Part shown: in pieces, positions 55,565 through 64,000 of the stretch
Numbering within the stretch: position 1 is the stretch's first letter
Layout of the letters: every line of letters starts with the position of its first letter
Source of the DNA: Haliclona indistincta
Lineage: Eukaryota; Porifera; Demospongiae; Haplosclerida; Chalinidae
Length of the DNA stretch: 64,000 nucleotides
Assembly: GCA_964017065.1 (NCBI GenBank)
Contig: OZ024785.1
Location: 11,239,086 to 11,303,085, forward strand
Reading direction: 5' to 3'
Program-made: the position numbers and the translations under genes
Notes under the pieces: generated by a model
Seen by the model: the letters and a program-made list of their open reading frames with translations, nothing else
Database searches by the model: none
Told to the model about the DNA's origin: nothing

Positions 55565-57541
55565 ATGGTACAAGTAGTGTGATGAGAGGGAGGAACGAGT
55601 TACAAGTAACTGTGAGGCAATTGAACAGCGTCAGCTCTAGAAGAACTGCGATGACGGCTGTTTCCAGACTGAGGATCAAAGAGACCAAACGAACAAGAAG
55701 TGCGACAAGGGCTTCTCAGAAAGAAAGGGTATTAGAGGCTGCGACCGCGGCCGAAGCAGAAATAAATAATGGTGACTTGTGTATATATGTTTGTGTCTTA
55801 TTTACTTAACCTCGCTCCAAGTGATTAGTTAGAAAGATTGTTGTTTGTTTTGAAGCCAAATCGCATAAAATCTTGGAGTATTGTGTGTTAAATATTTATT
55901 AATGTGCTACAATAATATGTTTTTAATATTGCAGGGAGCTTCGACCAATTCAGCTGTCTCCGCCTGTTTCTTTGCTCTTTCTTGCTCTCTTCTCCTAGTC
56001 AATCTCTCCTCGCATCTTCAGCTGTCTCCGCCTGTTTCTTTGCTCTTTCTAGTAGTAGTAGTGGGTCAGATGATGATTTTCTCAATTTCCTCTCGTAAGT
56101 TGACATTCATAATTATCGACAGATGAATGGAGAAGGAAGTACATTAAAAAAAGAGACAAAGTAGCTAGTACAATTAACTTTAATTTTGTCAATAGTATTG
56201 ATTTCGAACAGATTGTAGAGAGACCGAATATTAAAGTTATTCAATGTCCACAGTCGCGATTGAGTGTTGGTGGCACATGTGCTATGATGTTATTCACGCC
56301 TATGCACGGAACTTTTAACACAAACCAGCACGTGCACGCTTTTCGAGTGGGAGAAGAACTGAGATGTCTTTAAATCGTGAGCTGATACTAGGAACGCGAA
56401 GTGATTTCTATTATTACAGTATAACAAGTTGGTGTTGAAGACATTGCAACTACGATGATCCAAGATGAAATGCAAGAATCGGCAACAACACACCTTGATA
56501 CGGATAACGCTGCGGAATCTAGCGACAGCAGTCCTCGGCCACCACCATCTGCACCTCCGGAGCTGTATCATGTGCAGTGAGTGGTGCTGCGTGCCTCCAC
56601 TCAGCAGTCCCGCGCACAAATATGATTCACAACACATGTAGTATGTGAAAATAGAAGAAGGTATGCTAACTAGTCTTTGGTTTTTCTTCTACAGTACTGC
56701 ATCATGTCTATTTTACAGACAGGTACGAGCAGGAGATGGTGGAGTGGTTGAGAGAGAATATGGATATATTTGATGATGATGATGATGACGAGGATGATAG
56801 TGTTGAAGAAGAGGATTGTGAAGTTGCTAAAGATGATGCCGATGATCCAAGTGAAAATAATGATATTAAAATCGAGCCACATTTACGATAGCTCGAGCGA
56901 GACGGTGAGAACAACTAGCCAGTAACTTTCTTCTTTAATAGCTCTGCCTATGAAGGAGTATCCATCATCTTGGGAGCATTGGACTCCCACGTGGGACCCA
57001 ATGCTCCCGGTTCTCCGATTCGACCCTTGGGTCCACTTGTGGACGACAGTTATCACGATGACGGCTGTTTCAAGACGGAGGACCGAAGAGAGTATCACTT
57101 CGAAGCCCTGGACTTTGAGGATATTTTTAACAATCCACAAAGTCTCTTTGGTCCTCCGTCTGGTCCTCCGCCAACTAAAAAACCTCGCTTGGTATGTTTA
57201 GTTCTGAATACATATGTTTAGTTGAGTATGTTTAGTTCTGAATAATTTATCAGCAACAGGATGCTGTACAAAATCATGATGTCATATAAACATGGCGCTA
57301 CAATATGGAGCTGAGTCAAAAAAGCTCGACCATCTACACTTTTCTTGATCTAGACCTAATGACCTTAGAACAATACATTCCAATTTGCATTATGATGCAT
57401 ATTAATTTTTTTACAGGCAATATAGTCCAGAATCTGTTCGTAGTTTTAAATTATGGTTATTCGGGATGATTGCTAGCCAAGGTGGAGCAAGAGGGCGGTT
57501 TGTTACAAAAACTAAGTTTAATCTTGGAAATATATACTTAG
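55565..57541 (+). pseudogene. Unrecognised multi-exon gene, possibly expressed
   Basis: Exon-like segments with reasonable splice sites: 55565-55790 (AATAAEAEINNGDLCIY), 55935-56094 (ending GSDDDFLNFLS at GTAAGT), about 56450-56578 (QESATTHLDTDNAAESSDSS, ending LYHVQ near GTGAGT), 56731-56890 after TTTTACAG (YEQEMVEWLRENMDIFDDDD, then an acidic tail and TAG), 56942-57192 (DDGCFKTEDRREYHFEALDF, ending TKKPRL at GTATGT) and 57417-57541 (SFKLWLFGMIASQGGARGRF, donor GTGAGT). The sixth exon looks like a folded domain. Single exons recur at 26.1, 46.1 and 51.6 kb, so this is the source or a fuller copy of a mobile or duplicated gene. The family is not recognised, and the intact state is uncertain. 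Confidence 0.4.
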
Positions 57542-57930
57542 GTGAGTATAGGTAAATGATCTAGAATTCCGAGCCATGTTATTGTTGAAAAACGCATGTT
57601 ACCCGTGTAGAGTACGTACTGGTGTACTGGCCTAATGAAGGAAGCGTGCCTGTCCTAGCATGCATCACACGATAACAATTAACATGAAACGGTGGTGCAC
57701 TATTATTGGCTTTGCAAAGATGTACAAAGCTGTACAAAGATATAAGGGTTTTGATTGCCAAAACAATCAGCAAACTAGCTGAATCTTTGGCAACACAGTT
57801 GTATCTTCAAGCATCTGTATGCTTTCATGCACCATTTCGTAACCACCATTTTAGACCACCAGATAATTGTTCTATGTCCGTAGGGTTAATGCGAAAAGTT
57901 GAGCACGGAAAGTGCATTATCAGTGACTAG

Positions 57931-58389
57931 TTACCAGTATTACATAGTAAAACTGACTTGTGCATTAGGTGAAAAGCTATGTAAAGCACAGCAAATGTGG
58001 TTACCAGTATTACATAGTAAAACTGACTTGTGCATTAGATGAAAAGCTATGTAAAGCACAGCAAATGTGGTTACCAGTATTACATAGTAAAACTGACTTG
58101 TGCATTAGGTGAAAAGCTATGTAAAGCACAGCAAATGTGGTTACCAGTATTACATAGTAAAACTGACTTGTGCATTAGGTGAAAAGCTATGTAAAGCACA
58201 GCAAATGTGGTTACCAGTATTACATAGTAAAACTGACTTGTGCATTAGGTGAAAAGCTATGTAAAGCACAGCAAATGTGGTTACCAGTATTACATAGTAA
58301 AACTGACTTGAGCATTAGGTGAAAAGCTATGTAAAGCACAGCAAATGTGGTTACCAGTATTACATAGTAAAACTGACTTGTGCATTAGA
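57931..58389. repeat. 70-bp satellite, about 6.5 copies
   Basis: The unit starts ttaccagtattacatagtaa and contains gcattaggtgaaaagctatg. Copies begin at 57931, 58001, 58071, 58141, 58211, 58281 and 58351. They differ by only one or two bases (for example gcattagat at 58040, gagcattag at 58310), so the array expanded recently. No frame stays open through it. Confidence 0.95.
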
Positions 58390-58397
58390 AGTCATAG

Positions 58398-58808
58398 CAT
58401 ATAACAATAAACATATCAAAAGCTAAAGCATGCATGCTACCATGGCAATCACAGCAGAGTCTAATACAGAGAGTGCTAACAGGAAACAAATTGTAATTTG
58501 AACTCAACCAACAAAATAACAATTCAAAAAGGTTTTAAATGAAAATATTTTAAGAACAACTTGTGACAAGAGCAAAGTTTGTATACAGCAAATTAACATA
58601 AAATTATGCTATTCATAAAAATTAATAAGACTGAAGAAGTTAAAATAATGTTCTAAGAAAAACTTTAAAAGATTAATACTGAAAACAAAAAGAACAAAAC
58701 AAATGAAAAAGTGACATAGTGACACAATTACAGTGACATAATCGACCAAGAATTGATGATCGTCTTAGAAAGTACACGGTCTATTAATGAATAAAAATTA
58801 TATATATT

Positions 58809-58873
<65 letters not shown>

Positions 58874-61465
58874 ATCCAGTTATACCGAAAGAAATGTAAA
58901 TAACTATGATAATATTTTGTATTCAAACACTATGCAGAAAGAGAACACTGACTACACAAAATGAACGAAAATTAGAACAAATTAGAACTTTCACCCTTAA
59001 AGTGAAATAAACAGTTACAAACCAAAATATTAAGTATTGAAATCGTTACAAAAGGTGGAGCCAATAACAGTATCAATATAGAGGAGAACGCAAGATTTGA
59101 CAGAGGAAGATTATATTCACAACAAAAAGAGCGATAAAGAGCTGATATAACATATCTCGCACAGCATGATCGAGTAGTTCCATCTAGATATTCATATGTA
59201 TTTTACTTCAAAACCGTACACGGATGAATCTGCACTTTCTTCATTGTTTCAGTGTAAAATAATTGTTACGGATGGTGGTTCAGTAGATATGATATCTGTT
59301 GTATATCAATACTGCTTTATAAGACACATTGGCATTCTACAGCTCAAGTAAAGTCATTGCTTTAAACATCAATGATAAGATTGTTTCGTATAGAAGTCAG
59401 GCATCATTCATGAGAGTTCGTAATGTAGTGTTAGACAGCTGACACTCGTCTGTATAGTCTCCGCCAGAAATCTTTCACTATTGCTGTACGATCTCCAAGA
59501 GCACTCATAAAATTAACGACATATTTAACGAAACTATTTTATTTCAGAAGTTTTCAAGATGATCAATCCATGACGGTCAATCTGATTCTTATCACACAAT
59601 ACATTGCAAGGTTGTCTCATTCTTAAAGTCTTTCTTTGATTCTCATTTAAATCGACATGATTTCACTTTTTATCTTGTTAGCCCTTGTAATTCCAATAGT
59701 TGCTGATATGAAGAATTCGTGCAGTCGGTGTATTAAAATAATTCTGTTGCTAACCATATACAACAGTGACTCCAGCAGTAGACACTTTGTTGTAATGTCT
59801 CTCGATAACTAGTCTTAAGCTAGTTATCATAAATATTAAATACAACTGTTGTATCAATTGAAGGAAGTCACGATTCATGAGAAATAAATAATAAAATATA
59901 AGTAACGTTAGTAACAATAAATGGGCACAAAGGAAAAATAATAATAATAACAAGTTAATACTAATACAGATGTAATAACAAAATAATTACAACAAAGATA
60001 CGACAACAAAAACACTGAAAAAGAAGCAGAAATAGTAGACAACAATAATTGATGATCATTATCCTTTGTAGTATAAATAGAACAGCAATAACAAAAAAGA
60101 ACAGGGCAAGCGAGTAAAGTAGGAAAACAAAATATTTTTAATGAGACAGTGATATACACAAGAAAAACACAAGAATTGTTTGTATAAAAGTTGACATAAC
60201 AGTCAATTCTTCCATAACTATAGTAATGATTCTCGTCAAACGAAATATATATATTTTTTATAAAACAGAAAATGAAAACGAGTAAAATAGAATGCATACC
60301 TACAAAATAACAAATAATAAATTAATTATCTATGACAATCTACGACTGACTAAATAACAATTGTGACCATCTCAGTTAAATTATTTGCACAACACTGTCG
60401 GTTTTCTCAGACACGGTCATACAATTATTAAAACCTGCTATCAACTAATAAATGCTCAAATAATTACTAAAACCTGTTAACCTGTTAAACGTAAACGTAA
60501 CTTGAAATGTCAGATTGTAACTAGTCATTACATACACTATAGTGTAAACAGATGAATGGCAGGACTGGAGTTAAAAACATAAACCACCATCTTACACAAA
60601 GAAGTCCTCAAAAATCAACTACATGACACAGCACACAAATAGAATAAACATGTAACGCACAAATAGAATAAACGATCGTGTACAACAATCATTGCTGTTA
60701 TCAATATTCTATCATGCTATACAATGGGACTCGTCAACAAGTGGTCTCAATGCCTTATCAACAAGCAATGCTCACGAGCTAACAAACTTCTGATAAACAG
60801 TCTATTAAAAATAGAACACTGGCTGGGTTCAACACAAACACCGTCAAGAAAACAATTCTTGAATTGCACATGGACACACAGTGATGACACTTGGTCGATA
60901 GTGATAGTCCCGATACAACAATGTAGACACATAGTGTCTCCAACACATAGCTACTCGATACAACACACAGAAGCACTTGATAACTGAACACGAGGCAAAC
61001 GCAGATACAATACATTATATTGCAGATTACATGTGACGTCACAATCACGTGACTGGAAGCCATATTGGGAGACAGGTTGCCTTTCTCATACCTCTGGTAC
61101 AGCGACAGAAACAGTAAACTCCAAGAAACATGCCTTCGCCGCGTGTACATAGCATTGCTAAAACAGTTTGCTGTCCCCCAACGAGTACAAAGATACACAG
61201 ACGTGCACGACTGTGACATGGCACGCAATGGGTCTATACAGACACATGCACTCCAATTCTTTAAGCTGCCCTTCACGTATATCTTGTAATCAAGCAGTAT
61301 GTAACACACTAAACCACTGTGTACAACAACGATAATTCATCTATCGAACACGTGTACAAACACTATGTTGAACGAGTTGTGGCTTACTTGGAATTTCACC
61401 ATGAGTTACAACACCTTGTGATGAGCGCAAGCTCGAACAACAATGGTTGATGTATACGAGTCGCT
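58398..61465. other. AT-rich non-coding DNA with a (TA)n microsatellite
   Basis: A (TA)n tract with a single g interruption lies at 58803-58870. The rest has no supported gene; hydrophobic minus-strand frames at 59750-60300 and 60779-61309 are composition artefacts. (AAT)n/(ATA)n runs occur near 59938-59952. Confidence 0.5.
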
Positions 61466-61472
61466 CAGGTTG

Positions 61473-61667
61473 TTAGGAATCAATCATGTCCTCAAAGTGA
61501 GAGACGGTAGGTAGCCATTGATCGCCTAAACAGAACAGATAAAGATTCATAAATCAATCATAGATAAATACATTGCTTATTAGTCACAAACCTGTATAGA
61601 AAGAGAACAAACGACAAGGAAACACCGCGATGGCAGCCGATACAAGAGACAGTTGATTCGCCGCCAT
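61473..61667 (-). CDS. Possible 42-residue small gene, two exons
   Basis: On the minus strand the ATG at 61667-61665 lies inside CAAAATGGCGGC, a good YY1-type promoter/start motif of animal genes. Exon 1 (61667-61592) encodes MAANQLSLVSAAIAVFPCRL and FSFYT. A 66-bp intron (GT at 61591, AG ending 61526) joins in phase to exon 2 (61525-61473), encoding GDQWLPTVSHFEDMIDS and a stop. The middle is hydrophobic enough for one membrane helix or a signal anchor. I do not recognise it. It might be the 5' end of a longer alternatively spliced gene, or chance. Confidence 0.35.
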
Positions 61668-62085
61668 TTTGCTCGCTCTTGCCCGCGTGGAAATTGCGCA
61701 ATAACTGGGTGTGGTCAGTATTTCTTACCCGCCCACTCCGACATCGTCATGAAACACTGTGACATGCTGTGAGTTACTATACATCAGTGATCTCCAGTTG
61801 AAGGAAGTGAATTTGACTGCAGTGAAGACGAAGAATAATACCCTTTGACTAGATTTAGGGGATGGGCCAGCATCCATGTTGAGAGGTTTGATTCTAGCTC
61901 TACACGAGACTGCAGCACTGAACAAAATTAATTCATGAACTTCCTATCAACGTTCTAACTATTTCTGATCTGCACATTCTATACTGAACATAAGTATTTT
62001 ACTATCTTGTAACTGCAATACAATTATCACTCATTCATAGCATGCTTGCATTGACTTATGATTCACTATAATTCAGAAAAATGAG

Positions 62086-62774
62086 AACCGCCAGGTCTCT
62101 AATACTGCCTCTCTGCCAGGAAAAGGCTTGGCTTGCTCTACAGGACATTCAACCAATGTGACAATCAGTCTTTGTCTCGATTGTACAAATCTCTCATTTT
62201 GCCTAAGCTTGACTATTGTTGTGGTGTTTGGGATCCCTCTACATCAGTCCTTAGAAACAAATTAAATTGGAGTCCGTTAAGAAATTTGCTGCTAAGATCT
62301 GCACTAAGAGTTGGTCCAGCCCTTCTCCTCTGTCTCACCTTGGTTGGTCTGACTTAGCTACTCGCCGTAAGATTCAAAAAGTGCTGCTCTGTCGCAGGAT
62401 TCTTAGGAATCAATCTATCATTCTGCCGTCTGCCTATTTCTCTTCCGTGAGTAATACTCGTTCTTCTACCCTCAAGCACGCCGTCTCTATCCCATTTGCA
62501 GAAACTAAATCATTTCAATCTTCCTTTTTTGTTTCTGTATGTCATTTGTGGAACAGTCTTCCTTTTAATATCACCTTATTGTCTTGTAATCGTTTGTTTA
62601 AGTTGTCCGTTACTCGGTTTTTTAATTAGTTAATTGTATTTTTCTGCCTATATACTTGTATTCTGTTGTTTTCTGTTGTTGTTTTTTTTTTTCTGGACAG
62701 TCTTACTTATTAGCATTAAGTTGCTATTTGTACTGTTCCTTGCTCTGCTAAATTCTATAAAATAAAATAGAAAA
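62086..62774 (+). mobile_element. 5'-truncated non-LTR retrotransposon (LINE), 15-bp TSD
   Basis: The 689-bp insertion is flanked by the direct repeat ATTCAGAAAAATGAG (62071-62085 and 62775-62789), the mark of target-primed reverse transcription. It encodes the last part of a LINE reverse-transcriptase protein: SLSRLYKSLILPKLDYCCGV, then after a frameshift KKFAAKICTKSWSSPSPLSH and VCHLWNSLPFNITLLSCNRL, ending in FKLSVTRFFN before a TAG at 62627-62629. The 3' untranslated part ends in an A-rich taaaataaaatagaaaa. The long target repeat is still identical, so the insertion is fairly young, yet the ORF is shifted. Confidence 0.9.
62137..62629 (+). pseudogene. LINE reverse-transcriptase C-terminal fragment
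   Basis: The first frame (62133 onward) has LYRTFNQCDNQSLSRLYKSL and ILPKLDYCCGVWDP, the thumb-proximal region of CR1/jockey-type reverse transcriptases. It shifts near 62262 from DPSTSVLRNKL into ESVKKFAAKICTKSW. The catalytic Y/FxDD region lies upstream and was lost by 5' truncation. Confidence 0.8.
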
Positions 62775-63229
62775 ATTCAGAAAAATGAGCTGAAAATACA
62801 TCTGCTTGTAAATTAAGGATCACTTTGTGTATGGTTGTTAGTAACAATTCTTTGTAACAATGCCATTCTCTATCACTATAAACTTGTGCTTGAAGTGACA
62901 CGATCGGCATCAATTTAAGGATGGGTAGAGTCAGTGAACGCCTAACTTACGAACTTCAACATCTTGATCGCTAAAATTAATTATCCTAAGAAAGAAAGAC
63001 TAAGAAAATAAAAACGAGGAGATTGGAGAGTCACAAAAATTGAAGTGGAGTGTACTAGCAGATTTAGCATAGATGTGTCTTTGATCATGCACAACAACAC
63101 TGGGATGAGCAATTGTAACAAGCACCACGACGTATTTTCTTATTTTTCTTTTCTTAGCTGATAAATCCTCACCCACCAGTACCAATTTAATCATCTCCCA
63201 CTCACTCAATCACTCACAGACTCGTTCAC

Positions 63230-63845
63230 TTCAATAACTCACCTACTCATGATCACCCGCACCCACCCACTCACCACCTATTCTAGATCACTCACCCTTT
63301 AATTCACAAATCCACTTTAACAAAATTCATTCACCTATACCAATTCATTCAATCCACATACAATCCCTCCCCTCGCTCTCTCCTTTCTCCCTCCATCTCT
63401 TCCACTGCCAACTCACACTTGCTCACACACTAATCAATTTAACCCATTAGTGCAATGTATTCATCTCCATCTCTCGCCTAATCATCACTCACCCACCCAC
63501 CACTCACTCACCTACCCACTAACTAACTAACTCACCACTCACCCACCCACTAACTAACTCACCCACCCACTAACTAACTCACCACTCACTCACCCACCAA
63601 CCAACTCACCACTCATTCACCCACCCACCAACTCACCACTCATTCACCCACTAACTAACTCACTCACCCACCCACCCACCAACTAACTCACTCACTCACC
63701 CACCCACCAACTCACCACTCATTCACCCACCCACGCACTAACTCACTCACTCACCCACCCACCCACCAACTCACCACTCACTCACCCACCCACCAACTCA
63801 CCACTCACTCACCCACCCACCAACTCACCACTCATTCACCCACCC
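63230..63845. repeat. CACTCACC/CACCCACC satellite-like tract
   Basis: Over 600 bases are built from cactcaccc, cacccac, and actaact(a) words in varying order, with longer units such as caactcaccactcattcacc recurring about every 45-50 bases from 63585. The strand is strongly pyrimidine plus A, without G. It starts to lose order before 63470. Confidence 0.85.
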
Positions 63846-63869
63846 ACTAACGGGTATTGGTAAAACCAG

Positions 63870-63930
63870 GTATGAGGGAACCGGGAATGGGAAACGGGGA
63901 ATGGGGAACGAGAAACGACGTACGGAGAAA
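63870..63930. repeat. GGGAAYG purine-rich run
   Basis: Directly after the CACTCACC tract the strand bias switches to purines: gggaaccgggaatgggaaac, ggggaatggggaacgagaaac. Five to six degenerate units of about 8 bases are seen. Confidence 0.55.
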
Positions 63931-64000
63931 TGCGGAGTGTTGTATGCACGTGGTAAGCTATCATACTATTCTCTCCTCCACGAGACAAGAACGATCTGCT

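Noticed and set aside
57931..58389. 70-bp repeats as a CRISPR array
   Set aside because: Units are contiguous with no unique spacers, and the sequence is eukaryotic.
59750..60300. Two long hydrophobic minus-strand frames
   Set aside because: Composition artefact of A-rich plus-strand DNA; Leu/Phe/Tyr/Ser-dominated with no motif.
60779..61309. 176-codon minus-strand frame
   Set aside because: Cys/Ser/Val-rich with no recognisable domain; explained by gt/ca-rich sequence. No neighbouring exons.

Overview
The window reads as eukaryotic, most likely metazoan, repeat-dense DNA. Coding stretches are broken by very short GT-AG introns (51 to 75 bases where both splice sites could be placed), the background is AT-rich, and almost every recognisable protein belongs to a mobile element. 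Several families (a PB1/ubiquitin-like accessory protein, an rve-type integrase family, HECT-ligase-like N-terminal domains, Ulp1-carrying fragments) are ones I associate with sponge and cnidarian gene models. A sponge is my best guess but the sequence alone does not prove it. No tRNA, rRNA or CRISPR was seen.

Layout. 1-5.9 kb: relics of PIF/Harbinger and of unrecognised multi-exon genes. 5.95-6.9 kb: a 418-bp MITE with TTA target duplication, then a foldback. 7-11.5 kb: two paralogous broken genes (one with a RING-like finger), BEL/Pao reverse-transcriptase and Ulp1-protease relics. 11.5-12.3 kb: minus-strand integrase relic. 12.4-16.3 kb: a three-level nest, in which an ORF is interrupted by a 9-bp-TSD element carrying half a RecQ-like helicase, itself interrupted by a 2.47-kb hAT element. 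16.3-21.6 kb: BEL/Pao, Harbinger and piggyBac relics and a 33-bp minisatellite. 21.84-24.23 kb: an apparently intact TA-flanked Tc1/mariner-type element with two convergent genes. 26.8-27.8 kb: a TTAA-flanked non-autonomous element. 28.5-33.7 kb: a decayed DDE transposase gene split by an apparently intact intron-containing piggyBac (29618-33307). 33.8-46.3 kb: unrecognised exons, a second 33-bp minisatellite, a Ulp1/SENP-like exon set, and an ATCGAT/octamer cluster in front of a 208-codon ORF. 46.7-48.8 kb: hAT relic and foldbacks. 50-57.6 kb: Ty3/gypsy fragment and two unrecognised multi-exon genes. 57.9 kb to the end: a 70-bp satellite, AT-rich DNA, a possible 42-residue minus-strand gene, a 5'-truncated LINE with 15-bp target duplication, and a CACTCACC-type satellite.

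The only large genes that look able to make a full protein are the two genes of the 21.84-24.23 kb element and the piggyBac transposase. Everything else recognisable is a fragment, a frameshifted relic, or a short ORF of unknown status. Insertion order can be read from the nests: the hAT is younger than the helicase element, which is younger than the ORF it split; the piggyBac is younger than the DDE element it split.
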